This document shows positions 1 through 15,120 of a stretch of 64,000 nt of DNA, in pieces; position 1 is the first letter of the stretch; the number at the start of each line of letters is the position of its first letter. Source of the stretch: Larus michahellis (taxonomy: Eukaryota > Chordata > Aves > Charadriiformes > Laridae); NCBI RefSeq assembly GCF_964199755.1, contig NC_133902.1, forward strand, positions 60,271,217 to 60,335,216, in the 5' to 3' direction. The notes below the pieces were generated by a model. That model was not told where the DNA came from and did not search any database. It saw only the letters and a list, made by a program, of their open reading frames with translations. The translations under genes and the position numbers were made by a program.

Positions 1-2226
1 CGAACGCTGCTTCCCTTGGGAAAAGGCAGGTGCACAGAGAGTTTGGGAAGTGCTCCCTCAGAAGCTTCTTTGTGCGTACAGCCCATTTATGCACCGCTGT
101 CTGAATGGGGCCAGGATTTGACTCATTATGAGTAATAGGAATGTTTGAAACAGAGAAAAAAATACTAATTCCTTTAAAAATACAAATAGGTCTACATTTG
201 GCTCAATTGTACAAGGCCAGTGATTTTCCACAGTGTACTGCCAAATAACTGAGCGTGACATTCAAGTAGCTCATGTGTAGGTGTCCCTCAGGAGAAAATA
301 CAGCTCTAACAAGAATCATTTTTCAAAAGGGAAGACTAAGGGTTGGGTATCTAAATAAGACTTTACAGAATCTAAGTAAACAGCTAGATTTTCCAGAAAT
401 GCCAAGCTTCCCTTGAGGCTCCACAGGTGGTGCTGACAGCAAACACTTCTGAAAATCTAGCTGCTTATTTGCTGCCTAAAGCACCTTGAAAATAGTAGCC
501 CACGTGGTTAATAGAGCGTGTAACAAAGGGTAACACTGTTGGATTAAAAGCCATCTCTAACTAATGACAGGTTGCAGGATTTCCAGGCGACATGAGAAAC
601 TGCATGGGCTAGAAACACTTTGCATGAAAAAGTTCCCACTTTACTTTTGGTAGAACAACATGAGCTTTGGAAACTGTCATTTTCTAAGTAACCCACACAT
701 CTCTTGCTAAGGGACAGCTGTTGCTAAGTGCGCCTTCAAAGCCACAGAGGGAACCTGAGCTAGAATCCGGAATTAGGACTCAGCAGCTCCTGCCCACAGA
801 CTAATGTAACTGGATCATGTACAGTTTACAGGCAGATGATTTTTAATTAATAGTGAAGATGGGGGAATAATTAGGTTCATGAAGAATCTCAGCATAATCT
901 GTAAACATGACTATTTTTCTGTCCTTCTGAATATCCCTTCTTATTCATCATCATAAGCATCCTCATGAATAAAAATGCTTTACAAAAGGTGCAGGTTTTT
1001 TTCAATTATCTTTTCTACCAGTATCATAAGTGTTGATAGGAAATTCCAGCTGTGAGCAGAATTTTATCTGTAATAACGTCATCTGGGGAGAAAACCAGGG
1101 CTGAAGTCTAAGATGAATACCATGACAAGGTGTTTCGTTTAACAGCTGGCAGTGGTGTCTCGGAATCGGGACCGCTGGCTCTGCCGTGGGCCGGTGATTT
1201 GGGGAGGCTCAGCTCACAGGGCTGTCGCTTTGTGCCTCAGTGATGGCGCAGGGAGGGCAGAGAAGCACCGCGCTTTTCAAGTGTTCCGCAGTCCCCCAAG
1301 GAAAGGTGTTACGATTTAATGAGCGTACTCATACATAGCTGACTTTGCACAGCCGTACAAGGGTCTTCAGTTCACGGCAGGGTACCTCTTGGAGCTACTC
1401 TTTCCATGCCAGTGTACAGTTTGTGCCTTTTTCCTGGATAATGTTTGTATGCGTTGAGGTGTAATACTGGCATGTCCGTGTGAAGGGAGTACTATGCGCA
1501 TGGACTGCCACGCACAGACATTAGAATACACCCATTAATGCAAATCTCATGCTCTTCAGAAGTATGTGGGCACCAGAAGACCATTGCAAGCAGAGCACAC
1601 CTTTTGCTGTAGAGCAGGTTCACCCTGTCGTCCTTCCACATAAAAAACTCTCCCAACAAGACAGCAAGTACAGCAAAATCAGGTGTCTCTGTTTTGAAAT
1701 TATTACCATGGTAACCTGAAAGCCCTTTGTACTTCATAAATTCTGCCTCTCTCTGGAGCAGCTGAAATTTCAAGTAAGACCACTTTGCAGTGCTCTGTGA
1801 GTGTGGAAACAGCTCACACGGTTTAAAGGTGACATAGAGGAAATTTTTGGAAGACGAAGGCGTTGTTGGACTGGGTCCAGCTGCCTGGATGGGCTCGGGG
1901 GGATGGCTCAGGGTCAGCACGGAGCCCAACGGCGAGGCCTGTTCAGCAAAAAAAACCCACAAACCAACACTATTATCCCTTCTAAAATACACAGTAAAAG
2001 GTATTTTTGTTACAGTACATGAAACGAGGCCATACATGAAAAAGCCTACCTAATAATTACCTGGAGTACAGCTCAGGTTTTAAACTCTTTTAGCATTATT
2101 AAAATGAGTCCGTAAAGACTTTGCTTATGTGTTGGAGGTGAGCTGCGGTATAGAAATAATAATCCAGATGACCTTCCAAGCTGCTGCTTGTCATGAATCA
2201 TTTTCTTTTGCCTTGGGGAAATTTCT

Positions 2227-2262
2227 AAATATATATATATATATAAAAATATATATATACAT
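2227..2262. repeat. TA dinucleotide microsatellite
   Basis: Two runs of alternating A and T are separated by a short A-run, making an AT-only tract of about 35 bases. Confidence 0.85.
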
Positions 2263-3169
2263 GCAAATAAGCAAACCTTTCAGTTGCAACGCAGCGACGG
2301 TTGCATCACTGCCCCTTCCCAAGCGAACGGCACAGCATCGTTCTGAGTACAGCTGCTGAGAAAACCCCAGGAAGTACTCAGGTTTGGAATTAAAGAGCTC
2401 GTTTTAATATTTAGCTGTGATAAATTTGACTGAGAGTACATGTATTTCATCAGGCGTCTGTGAGTCAGGCGCGTGAGTCACCAAAGGAGCCGCGCTCAGG
2501 CCGCTGAAGACAGCCGGCGAGGCCTGTCCTGACAGTTCCAGTGCCTGCGTGCAAAACTCCCATTAATTCCTCTGAGGAGATTTAATTAGTGTGAGGATGG
2601 GGCTGAGGACATGCGTGCTGTCCCAGCTGCTCTGGGAAGGGCCTGACCCCAGCGCCTCCCGTGTTTCTCCCCGTTGGAGTCCTTGCATGGCACAGGCACC
2701 TCTGCGCCGTGCGTCCCACGGGCTGCGGTGGCAGCGGGGAGCCAGGTGCAGTTCAGAACAAGCACGGAGAGGAGAGCCCAACTCCAAGTAATTAACAATA
2801 ACATATAATTGCTACTAATTCAGTTTTACACAAATTACACACTATTATTAAATTAAGCAAACCATGTTCTTGCATCTGAGCATTAGCAGCATAACTCCTT
2901 TTCATCCCATTTTTTAAAACAGCGCTTGTAATTAGTCCCCTTTGCTTTCCAAACCGATCACATGCAACACTTTGTTTTTACCAAAACACCCACCAAAAAG
3001 TGTTCAAGTTCTCTAATTGCAAAGATTCGCTTCACATGGCTGTGCAACTTCTTTCTGCTCTGGGTGTTATTTAGGAACAGCCAACTGGAATTTATTGAAA
3101 TTATGTCGAAAAATGAACGATTAAAATTGCTCCCCAGCTGGGTGGGAGACCTCGCGTGCCAAGTTTCAG

Positions 3170-3460
3170 CCCATGAGAACTCTCGCAGCGGAGTCACGGG
3201 GCGCACGGGAGGTCGGGCTGGAAAAGCCGGCAAGCTCTTTACCATTTCAAATGCCCAGACCATGACATGGGCAAGATCCAATGTCCCTGCGGGCGCTGGA
3301 CGCTGGCTCTCCTCCGCTCGACGGGTTCTCTGAGCCATGCACCAGCCCTTCCTCCCCGCCGCCCGGGGCGCTGGGGCCGGGCTGTCCCCTGTCCCTCCTG
3401 CCCACCGTGGGCGTCCCAGCGCGGCCGGTGCCAGCCCTGTGCCCCGACGGCCCCTTCTCT
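3170..3460. other. CpG-rich GC block
   Basis: By eye about 24 CpG occur in about 290 bases at roughly 68% GC, far denser than the flanks. It could be a small CpG island. No exon or TATA element is attached to it. Confidence 0.4.
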
Positions 3461-6400
3461 TCCCTCTTGGCTGGGGATGGTGCTTTTTTTGGCCCCTGCT
3501 TCTGTCATCTGGCATTTAAATGTAACGAGATCTCTCATTGCTAACATTTATAGCAGCAAAATATTTAAGTTCCAGGGCTTGTAACACATGTTATTAGTGT
3601 CCCGTTGCCAAGCCCAGCTGAAGGCTCCCCAAGCCCTTCTCTTCGGGTCGGTGCCAGCCAACGGAGGTCATGCCTGGCTGCGCCGCAGCGGGTGAGCAGG
3701 AGCTGCCGGGGTGACTGGTGAAATGCCACTAGCACCAGCACACCCCGAGGCGGCGCTGGAGCCCTGGGCACACTTGCAGGGCCAGGAGGGAGAGGAAAAG
3801 ACCACCTGCACTGCCCCAGATAACGCCACCTCGCAGGGCAGTGACAGCCAGATCACCTCTGTCCCTGGCCACGGCCTCGGCTCACCACCACCGGGGCCGG
3901 CTCCAGTGCTGGTCACACCCGGAAGGTGCCGGCACATGAAGGGTTTGTCCAGTGGGTCCATGCAATGGGGCTGAGGAAGAAGGAAAGATGAGAAGGGCAA
4001 GCTACGGTCATCAGCCTGCCACGAATTCAATCAAAGGCAGTAATTAAAGAGAGATAGTGGTTTAATGTGCCTAATCTAGTAATGCGTCTGCCAGGGCGTC
4101 TATTAAAATGCTGCTGCGGCAGCCCAGGCAGTCAGTCTGCACAAACCACTCGGAAGGCAAGGCGGAGGGGAAGCACGGCCCGGTCTGCACCCACGGACCT
4201 GGCACGCGGCCTCCTGTCCCTCGCCCTCCTCGCCCCGCCATGGAGCCGGCAGTGCCGGGATGCCCAGTGGGACCCTCCTGCCCCCCTGCGCGGGGCACGG
4301 CAGGAGGGGAGTGGGGCAGAAGCACTGAGGCACGCAGGAAGCTGTGCCTCCATCTAATAAAGATGTTCCTGGCTTTTGAAGAAGCCTAAAGCAACATCAA
4401 ACATTACCAAAGAGTCTCTTCTTCCTGCTCCTGTTTTACCTTGTGTTACGATGACCTCCAAGCTTTGAAAGCTGGTCTCCAGCACTCTGCACCTGGGCGC
4501 TGCGTCTGCGGGTGTTTCTGCCTGGTGCGCTGTGCTGCTCGGCACGGCCGCTCTGCAGCGGGCCAGGGGTGCTGGTGGCCCCCAGCCGTCACTCACCAGC
4601 CCATCCCCGCGGTGGTTTGGGGTCATCCCAAAGCCACAGGTCCTGGACGCCCTGGGGACCTCAGGGGTTGTGAAGAATAAGAAGAGATGTTTCTGATCCT
4701 TATGGTCACAGCAAGGAGCTTGAGAAACCCCAAAGGCTCAGCCAGACAATACAGCAAAAACCCCCCACATTTTAAGCCTCTAGATTTTTGAGCTAACCTC
4801 CAGACCTGTCTCCTTGCGGCCCGAAGCTCTGGGGTCGAATCAGGGGAGCCCTCACCTCTGCAGGGGTGAAACAGGCAGCCAGCAGCCGGCTCGGCCACCG
4901 GCGTCCTCTTCTCCAGCTTGTCTTTTTCAGGACTTCCCACTTCACCATGGGCTGAGGAATCCCTCAAAGGTCTCGTCACCTGCACCTCCCCTAACAGACC
5001 CACTCCATGATGGATTTCTTCAGCCTTCTGCTTGGAGGTGGTGGCCAGGCTCTGTGCTGGAAAACCACGCCGAGTATTTCGGAGCAGTCCTTGACACATG
5101 CTCTTCTGTTCAAAGAGTAGACAGAGGAAAGAAAAGTGGACTGCAGGTGCCAAATTTATACCTAGGAGTGAGAGATGTTGGGTGTGAGGTCTTGGCCCAC
5201 CCTTTTACAACATCTGCCAAGCAGAGCCCGCGATTCAAATGCCTCCAAAGCACAGGGCATGAGATCAGCGCAGCAAAGGGCAGGTCTGAAGTGGTGGCTA
5301 AAAGGGGTGGCAGCATCAGTATGAAGATAGTTCTCATAAATCAATTCTCATAAAGCCAGGCACCATTTTTATTTCCCTCTCCAACAGCTGATTAAGTAGC
5401 TGGTGAAGGGAAGATGTGTAATTCATCGTCTGACTCAGGACAAGGAACCAAAGTCCTCTTGCTGTGATGCTTCTGAACAGCTGGAAAAGGAAAGAGGGAG
5501 AAGGTCTGTTAATATCGGACATGGCAGAAATAACCCGGCAATATATCAGAGGGCAGACAGCCTAACGCAGTTGAGGGCAGCGTGTGCTGTGAGATACCAT
5601 TATATTTTAAATAAAGCACTTTGAAAGGTCCCAGATTCCCTCAGATCCTCTGTGACTGGCATGGATGAGGCTACAGCTGGACTTACGTCCTTCTCTCTTG
5701 GACGAGCTCAAAGCAATCCAGTGGGATGCTCGTCTGCAGGGTCCTTTCTGGGGAGCGCAGTTGTCGCATGCATGATAAAACGTGGCTGGAATATCATGTG
5801 GTGCACAGCAAAGTGCCGCTGCCGCAGCTCAGCTCCAGACAGTGCTGGGGTGAGCTGGGCGGCGGGGACGGGGGCAGCTATAAACAGCTGTAGAACATCT
5901 CCCTGGAGCAGCTGCTGTCGGCAGATAGGAGTGCCAGCATGGAATAAAGAAATAAAGCCATGTCGTTACTGTAAAAAGGATGCTTTGCTCTACTGGCCTT
6001 ACTGTGATTTATTTGGTTTGGGCTTCTTTTTGCAAAGCAATAAAAAAACTTTATAGATTTGGTGATAGTCTGAGACTCATCTAAACGACAGAATCGCAAC
6101 TGCTGGCCAAATGAAGGAAGTGCTTTCAGAATTTAGCAAAGTGAGAGGTATATGAAACCAAAGAACAACTACAGACACAATATAGTACATGCACACCTGA
6201 CTCTCTTGCCACATTATAACACCTTGTAGTTGGATATTTGGCAGTTAGTTAGCAGCTCACATATATAAATTATCCTGAAGTCGTGAGTGCTGAAATGAGG
6301 CTCCTCTACAGACCAATTGGTAGGCTGTCCACCCTGGCATACCTAATTAAATTGCCTTTGACTCATTACCTGAGATGCAAAATGACCCTGCGCAGCAGCA

Positions 6401-7932
6401 TCCCTGCGTCTCCCTGGCCATGCCATTGCCCGCGCAGGAGCGGGTCCCTCGTGCCCTCAGGCTCTCTTCTGCGGGAGCTGCAGCCCTCGCTGCCCCCTGC
6501 TCGGCACGCGGCTGCTGGGGATGAGAGCCACCGAAGGATCTCCTGGGGGCAAAAAGAGCACTAAAATCATGGGAAGGCAGCCCAGCTCCGAATCTGTCAC
6601 CAGCAGCTGAACCGCTTGTGTGCTGCCCTTGGGGGCACAAGCCCCATCGAGCAGTGGCAGCCCCCGGGGCACCTCGTGCCCCACAGCCCCATGGCCTGTT
6701 CCCAACGTGGCACCGGGGTCAGCATGCCCCAGCTGCCCGCTTTGGCCTGAGGTGTGAGCAGCCGGGAGGGTCCTGCATGCCGCCGTCCTTGCCAGCTTCA
6801 ATTACACCATCTCTTCTTCCCAGGCGCCCCGCTCCAACTCCTGATTGACCCGACAAAGCAGCAGTTTCTTTTAGCAGTGGTAGGGCTCCCAGCACACCAC
6901 CAGTGACGGGCAGCGCCCACCGCCCTCTGCGTGTTTCAGTCGAGCTGAGGCTGCTGGGAGCTGTGTCCCCCCTCCAGCCGCCCGCCCGATTTACAGCCGT
7001 ACCGGCATCACCTTCGGCCAGCGCCGCAACGGTGGGTCCCGCTCGTGGTGCCAGGCCAGCAGCGCTGCCTGCGCGACCTTTGGGCTGAGTACGTCGATTT
7101 TTTAATTCATTTTTCATAAAGGCTTGGGACACACAGCTCAGAGTCAACTGCTAGTGCTGTCTTAAAGGCTGCTATTTTTATCACCTTGGTAAAGTAATTA
7201 CTGCTAGAGCTGGAGGTGAGCGCAGGAATGTAAATATTGATTAGTGGGTCTGTGCAGATACGGAGATACACGGCCAGCTCGGGTGAGGGCTGGCGTTTCA
7301 CCAGCACTCCTGCCCTGCCAGCTCTGCTGGCTGGCACAGAAATAATTACACCGGGAGCTGGATTTGGTTTTTCAGAAGGAGTTTGTACAGCGGCTGCAGC
7401 ACAAACAGGGTACGGCTTCCAGAGCAGCGGCGCCTGTCACAGTGCAAAGGCTCCGTGGCACAGAGAGGCCCCCGCTCGCTCAGGTACGCCTCAGGCAACG
7501 GTGAGGCAAGTAGTTAATAACCAAAGCAGATAACTAACAGCAGGGAGAGAAGACAGAGAGCAGTGCCCTGGGCTCGGCTCTGCCACCGCCCCGAGTCGCC
7601 CAGCCAGACACGTGGGCTGGGAGAGGGACACGTCCTTCCTCCGGCTCCTCCACACCGCTCCTCCCTCCCGGCAGCGCTGGGAACGGCAGAGGCGCCAGCA
7701 CTCTCCACTTTTATCCATTATGATTTGTCCCGTCTTGGTCAGTTCGCTTCATGTTCAGCAGCACAGTGCCAGGGAGGACAGGCCGCTCCTGCTCAAGAAA
7801 GATCCAAATGGTTCCATTTTCCTCACTTTTACGTGGTGGTTCCTCAGGTGGTTCTTAACAGATTAGCCACAGCGCATTAGTTCTGCTGCCACTCTTCAGC
7901 ACGTTCATTGATTTACTTTGACTGTTTATTTT

Positions 7933-8195
7933 CACAGAATCACAGACTGGTTTGGGTGGGAAGGGACCTTAAAGCCCCCCCAGTGGCACCCCCTGCCCTG
8001 GGCAGGGACACCTCCCACCAGCCCAGGTTGCTCCAAGCCCCGTCCAACCTGGCCTTGAACCCCTCCAGGGATGGGGCAGCCACAGCTTCTCTGGGCAACC
8101 TGGGCCAGGGGCTCACCGCCCTCACAGCCAACAATTTCTGCCTCACATCTCATCTCAATCTCCCCTCTTCCATTGTAAAACCGTTCCGCCTCATA
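7933..8195 (-). mobile_element. CR1 LINE fragment, 3' end, antisense
   Basis: It starts with the reverse complement of the CR1 3' end (CACAGAATCACAGACTGG, then GGAAGGGACCTTAAAG). It continues through familiar CR1 blocks: GGTTGCTCCAAGCCCCGTCC, AACCTGGCCTTGAACCCCTC, and GGGATGGGGCAGCCACAGC. The copy is 5'-truncated at about 260 bases, as is usual for bird CR1, and carries no usable reverse transcriptase. Its good preservation suggests a fairly recent insertion. Confidence 0.9.
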
Positions 8196-11100
8196 ACGTC
8201 ATTTTCCTGCCTTCCCTCAAAGGCCGCTGTCTCGGACAGCAAGCAGCGCACCTTGCCTGCCCCTGGAGCAGTGCGATACCCACGGCACCTCCCATGGACG
8301 GTGCCATCCGTCCCCCGCGCACCCAGAGACCGCCGGCATGTGAAAACCCGCGTGTCACCCAAGCGTGCTGCAGACACGGTTCCCACAGGGCTGCACACGG
8401 CGTGGGGAGGACCAGCCATGGGGCAGATTTGGGCTCATGGCCACAGCTCTGAGCAAGCCGGTCTCCATAGAAAATGATCCTGCTCCGACACCTGCAGCTG
8501 GTCTGCACAGAAAGCCATCCTGGTGACATCAAAAGAACAAAGTTAAAAGTTTATCAAGAAGTTTCAGTTGAGACACCAAGGAACGTACCTGACCTTGAAC
8601 AGGATGTGAAACAAAAAAAAAATGTCTTACGTGTTCTTTTGCAGTGGCTGACTTAGACATAAGGTAGCAAAAAGTAAAACTTCTGGACCAAAGCTGAGCC
8701 AAGAGTATCCCAAACTAACCATAGGTAATTATAATGCTAAAATACACACTGCTTTGTGAATAAAGAGTGTGCTAACCAGGTAACCTCCCTAAAAGTTTCA
8801 AACATGAGCTCAGATGCATATGAATAGTTAGGAGTGGGGAATGAATCGCTATTAACCAATCGCCTGTACATTATCGTTATAAATATTGGGCTGTTTGAAA
8901 CACGAGGGGCGCTGCCTGTTGTTAAATGCCCCGGCATCCGATTCTGCGGAATTGAAATAAAGACAGGTATCTCGACTCGGGGTGGGGATTGGCTCTCTCA
9001 CGCCCTTATTTAGGGACAACAACGGGGCTGATTTTTTACCTGAGGCAGAAACGTCCGATGAAATAACGTGACGGCTTTTGGGTTGGAGAAGAAAGGAATA
9101 AGGTCCATCGGCATTTGCCGGCGGAGGCATTTGCATTGCAGCCCTGCAAATGCCCCTGCCGGCTGTCAATGAGGGACCTCTTGGTTTCCGCGCCTGGTGA
9201 TGTTCATCCTGCCCAGGGTTTGCAGGGAATTCGGGTACCAGCGAGGGTACTGGGGGCTCCAGGGGTGCAGTTCCACCAAGAGCGTGCTCAGCATCCCCAG
9301 GCAAAGTGCCTCCACCAGGCACTCGGCACCTCCCTGGGAATGGGGTTTTTTTTCACCGCCCGCCCACCCCCCCGCCCGGTGCTTTAGGGCTGACAGGGTC
9401 TGGCAGGGGGAAAAGGGGAAGGCGGAGGGAAGGGATAGAGCAGCAAACGGAGAAACGAGGCAAAATAGTTAAAAATGCAAACTGCATCGTTGTCTCTGTG
9501 AAAGCGGTGCTGTGCCACTGTGCATTTTTAAATAGCTGGCGTGGTCTAATAAAGAGCTGGCTGCATTTCAGTGACAAGAGTTTATCAAATATGTGACCCA
9601 AAAAAAAAAGAGAGATTCTCTCTCTGCCTGCTGCATGAAGAAGCATTTCCACACAAGGTGGCACCTGTCTCCTTCCCTTCTGGCCTCGCTCGGCAGAAGC
9701 TAAAAGGCACCTGAAAACGTTCTCTGAGAATTAACTCCTGGCAAATAGGATGCCTAATTCGTCATTAAGTCACTCATTAGCAATCATTTCTTTCCTAGGC
9801 ATGAGCAATCAGGAACAGAAGTAAATTTTGCCGTGCTCGACACTGGTGTTAGCAGTGAGGAGCAGCAGGACGGATGAAGCCGACAAAAGCCGAGCCAGTT
9901 CCCGAGTGCCCTGGCTTCGGGACGGGCAGACTTTCCCTCCAGGCTCCCAGGGCAGGGGGACGGTCCCGGAGCCGAGGGGTCCCTGCCCAGCCACCCCTGG
10001 CTGCCCAAGCCCCTCTGGGGACGCCCCCGGCGTGCGGGCACCTCACTGCCTGCTGCAGGTGGGCAAAGAGGTTTACGCGCTCCCAGCAGATCTGTCCTGC
10101 ACTTTATCTGATGAAGCTTAATGGTTTGTGCCTATAATTTTAAATCACAATTAAGGTATTTGAGAATATTTTTTCATACATAGTGCAGACCTGTTATAGC
10201 TCTGCTGACATATGACATGCTTTTGCATTCAAATGCAGGATGCCGAAGAGCTGTGCCTTATACTGCAGCCTTTTTCTTTTGATCCTGATCTTTCCACACA
10301 AATAAAATGAAAAATATTATTAGATATTAGAAATACAGCATAGCTAGAAGTAGCCCCTTGCATCAAGCAGCGGGACAGTAACGCCGTTGTGGCCCAGCTG
10401 CGGTGCCCAGCTGCGATGGATGAGGTGTTCAGCGCCTACGCCAGCGGGATGGCCCGGCTCTGACAGCCCCATGTGCCCACCCTCGCCCCCGGGCCCATCC
10501 CAGAGCTGTCCTCCGGCTGGTCCCATGGCTGGTAAACTCAGGGAGTTCATTTTCTGCAGGATCTGTCTAGGTTAACAAACTTCAGGGAACAGCAGGGTTA
10601 TGAAAGAATTCTGAAGATAGTGCCTCTGTCATGTTTTCCGTAAGAAACTAAGGATCTTGAACTATGTGGCCTTGGCAAGGAGGCTCCATTTATGGACAGA
10701 TGCTCCCCATTCTTCAGACTTTCTCAAAATGCAACAAACACATCACGGAAGGCGGGGAGCAGCTGCTGGGCATGCGGCCCTGGAGATAACCTCGGCACCA
10801 GCCTGGCCCTGGCCACCGGCAGAGCCGCCCTGGGCAGCGCGGGGGAAAGGCCAGGGCGCAGGGCGGGCAGGGCACAGCACAGGAGTGGAAGTTCAAGTTT
10901 CAGTATTTCTCCTAAAATCAGACCTGGGTTGGGGAAGGGGTAGGTATTTTAGTGAATCAAAGAACTGTGCTCCAATCTCAACTTTTTAGAAATGGCCTTT
11001 TCTACTATAAAAGGAAATATATTTCCAAGTAATGAAGTTCCTCCATGGCAATCTAGACATCACATTCTGAAAATGTCAGCCTGGGATGACATTAATGAAT

Positions 11101-14100
11101 CATTTTTTGTTTGGGTATTTTACTGACATGGAAATTCATCAAATGGACTGTCTTCACCGAAACATATTTGCTTTTGATGAAATGGCCCTTTACAATGGGA
11201 AAATGGCCTGGGCGAAAGTTGCCGACAGCCCCAGCCAACAGGGTGCTGTTGAGCCCCTTCTCCCTTCCAAACGCCACCGCTGCTGGCTGCACCCTGCACG
11301 CAGTGGCTGCACCTCCCTGCGCCAGCGCGGTGTCCCCAGCTCCTGGGCTCTCCTGGGTCAGCCCCAAATACCTTGGTTTGAGGAGGTATCGGTGCCAATT
11401 GTTTCAGAGGTTAACCATTAACCATTAACTCTGAGGGCGATGTCTGCTGCACGCTGCTGTGATGTACCGCAAACAGAAGAACGTGGTTTCTGTTGTGCCG
11501 TTGGACGGGCGGGTTCTGTCGCAGTGCGCCCGCTCTGCTCAGTTTGGTTGTGCCGTAACTCCCCTGTGGAGCCGGGGTCTCTGCCCTCAGGGACTGCAGG
11601 TGGGAGCCTGAGGGCCGGGGCAGGGGGCGAGCGCTGCTGTGGGCGCCCCGTGCTCTCCCTTGCTCACACCCCCAAGTTTTCCAGGGTGGCATTATTTCTG
11701 ACTCACCATTTCAGCACACAAAGCCACAAAAGGTTCATTTCGGATCTCATGAACACTGGCAGGGAGTTACTGCACGGGAGCTGCACTTACTTCAGCGGAA
11801 TCGGTTCAGATTTAAACCCGCGTAAGTGAGGGCTGGTTCTGGGTCTGAGAAGTAATTTATCGAAATTCCTGCCTCATGAAATGTAGCTACTGCCAAACGT
11901 CCCATTTCAAAACCATCAGAAAAATCGCACCAATGCTTACCAAATGCTGCTGCTGCCATAGAGTCAATTTTCATGTTCCAGAGTTGCAGGAAACAGAATT
12001 CTTGCACTGCAAATGGATTTGAATGCAGCATGAAGAAATTCACAAAACAGTGCTCTTTCTGCAGCTAAAACTCTTTCTTTCTGACACGTGGCTGCCATGG
12101 AGGTACTGAGTTTCTGGGATGGCTTACGCACGTGTAAGTAACATGCATATTTTGCAGACCAGCTGGACTGATGGCATTAAATTGGTTTGTGAAATATTTG
12201 AATATACAAATATATACACGGTTTAGTTTGTCCAAGACCACCAGTGAGGTCTGACCTCACACAATAGCCCTGATTCGGACAGGGGCTGGCCCAGGCGACC
12301 GCCTCAGTCCCTTCCCGGCCGCCCGTCCGATGGCTCAGCACGCCCCAGGGACGGCCCCACGGGGCCAGCGCTGCCCAGGTCTGCCGGGTGCTCCCGCACT
12401 CAGGCCCTCTGACGATGAACTCATCCCCGGTGCCGAGCTACGGCACTCTGCCACCACGCCGCGGGCAAATCACTGCACAAACCTCCCCACGCCGTCCTTG
12501 GAGACACCAACCTGTTCTCTCCCGCAGCTGGTAGCCAGATGGGCTCGCGGGAAGGGTCTGCTGGCCAGAGGATTGCAGCCCTGTGCTGCTCAGTCGCTCC
12601 AGGCAGTGCAAGGGCTTCTAACTCCCATCGTTACCAACCATCACTACAGCTGCATTTAATCCCGTGGCCCCGTAACGCTGGGTGCCACAGATTGACTCCT
12701 TCACAAGACTCTTTTTCTGGCTTTTTCTTGTTTTCTTCTAAAGCCTCTGTTTTACCCGTCCTGGCACATCACACGCAGACTGAGAAAGAGTCAAAGTCAG
12801 CTCTCAGCTCTGCAATTATGAAAATATATGACCTTCTGTTTTTCTGAGTTGTACAGGGCAAATTATTAACCCACTTCTCTCTGCCCTGGCTTCATGTGCC
12901 ATTTATTCAGTTTTCTAATGAATTTCTAGTTTGAATGGCTAAGTACCTCATCTGTTTGAAATGCTCAATTTTATAAAACTAGACTGTTTCAAGCACTGCT
13001 AGGCCCCTCTAGTACAAGAACAAAGGAACACAAAGGTTTTCATATCTTAGGCTAGAAAACAAAAAAAAATTGGAAGGGCAATGTAGTGGATGACTTTCAG
13101 GGTGATGAACCGATCGGCCTCCTCCTACCTGAACGGAACATCAGATGAACACCACGCACCAGGGACCGTAATGGCACTGCTCCGTAACACACGCTTAGCA
13201 AATCTGGAACAGTTTTAAGATAAACTGTGATTCTTCTGGGATATTTATATGCTTTATTGTACTCTTCTCATCTGCATCCAGTAAGTGCTTGGCACAAACA
13301 CTTAAAAAATTAAATGGGACATGCCAAAAGTGTACTTTCAGAGGGTTATCACACTTCTTGAATGACTAAACCACTTGCCCTTCAGTCCCACATCTCCCAC
13401 AGCAGCAGAGATGCCCTAACTCCAGAAATCCCTTGTCTCAGCGTGCAAATGAGGCGTGAGCAGTGCCTCCAATCTGCAGCCATCGGAGATAGCTGGGTTG
13501 ATAAGGAAGGGATCTTAGGGGTCACCTGGCCCATTTACTTCCATCTGTAGGTAATTTGGGTTTATGCAGGACAGTCACATTAGTGAAGAGTCTTTCTGAG
13601 CCTTGTTCGCAGGGTAAGAAAGGGGCAGGGCTGTTCTCCAGCACCTTGTCACCCTCAGTACCGTGCCGCCCTACCTGCACAGAGCCTGTGGGGCACCCCC
13701 TGACCCACCAGCGCGGCAGCGGGGTCCCGGCATGGGCGCGGGGGTGAGCATCTCCTCGGGCAGCGCTGCCAACAGCCCAGCTTCCCCCAGCCCTTCTGCA
13801 GGGGCGGGCTGTGGCGCCTGGGACCACCTGCATTTTCCAAACTCAGCTCACACGGCCGTGACACCCTTACGGCCCCACAACCATTTATTTCTACCCGCTT
13901 CCAGCCTCCAGTCTGAGCCTGTGGCCTTCTAAATCCCTGCCTTCATGGACGCTCAGATTCCAGCAGAAGCTTCGCAGTGTTTGCTGTTTTTAAACCTTAA
14001 AAGCCTTGGTGAAACTATGAAGCTGCAAGATCACTTATTTGTGTTAAGGTCCTTGGTCCTCAGAGTTGCAGAGACAGGCAAGGATAGGTCCTGAAGGCTG

Positions 14101-15120
14101 CGAGAAACCAGTTTGATTTCCATGTTATTATTGTTAACCCCTCTCATGCTTCCCTCCCCTGTCTCCAGCTCCCAGTGCCGGCACAGGGGCTGGGGGCTCG
14201 GGCTCCCAGGCCCCTGGATTGGGATGGCAGGATGGGGAGGAGCACAGGACAAACCCTCCTTCTCCAGCCTCTGGGGAGGAGAAGGGGAAAGGCCATGGGG
14301 ACCCAGGGCCAAGGATGAGAAAGGAGATGTGTAAAAAGAGAGACATGATGATATACACAGGGAAAAGAAAAAGAACTGTCTGAAAAAGAAAAAAATACAC
14401 GGTTCAAGCCTGTTTGGTTGAACAAGGTGGGGGAAGAGGGAGGAAAGGCAGGGATGGTTTTGCAATACTCCTGCATATGCATCCACGAGGCACTGAAATG
14501 CAGAGCCAGCACCAGCAGGACCCGGTCTGAATGCAGTATTTATTCCCTTTATATGATTCCATCTCAATAAACTTGGATAAGGTGAGGTCTGGACACCTCA
14601 TTTTAAAATAATGGAGCCAGAGTCGGTTTGGCATTGCCTGGAAGCCCCTCATCCTCTATGGGGTGTAGGAAACTGCCCGAGCAGCCACGCAAAGGGAAAA
14701 CTCGGATCCTAATAAGTTCAGCTCTCAGAGCAATACAGCAGCTACCACCGAGCCCAGCGGCGCTGCCCGGGGCTAGGGACCAGCTCATCCCCCGTGCTCC
14801 GGCCCCGCAGCAGCCATGGGCGCCCCATCAGCATGGGGCCTGCGGGCAGGAGCAGCAGCTTTGGAGGGGACGGGGCTGGGGCACGGTCAGACAAACCCTG
14901 AAGAAAAATCATTTCTCATCCTGGTTTTGAGCTGTGATTGGGCTTGACAAGCACAGCGGCTTTATGAACTCTGCTCAAGCCTTGCGTCGTTTGTCTTATT
15001 GTGGTCGAAATCTCCTCCCAGCCCTCCCTCCTCCTGCCTGCACCCACAGGCACCAGCGTCTGTAACATGCACCCACAAGCCCAGAAAGGGAAGGACGAAA
15101 GGATAAAAATACCCGTGTTA

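Noticed and set aside
1492..2037. 181-codon open frame on the minus strand
   Set aside because: No recognisable domain, no flanking splice or promoter logic, and a composition like translated non-coding DNA. A single frame of this size is expected by chance in 64 kb.
13480..13555. Stretch resembling a CR1 antisense start (GGAAGGGATCTTAGGGGTCA)
   Set aside because: Only about 20 bases look like CR1 and the expected following blocks are absent.
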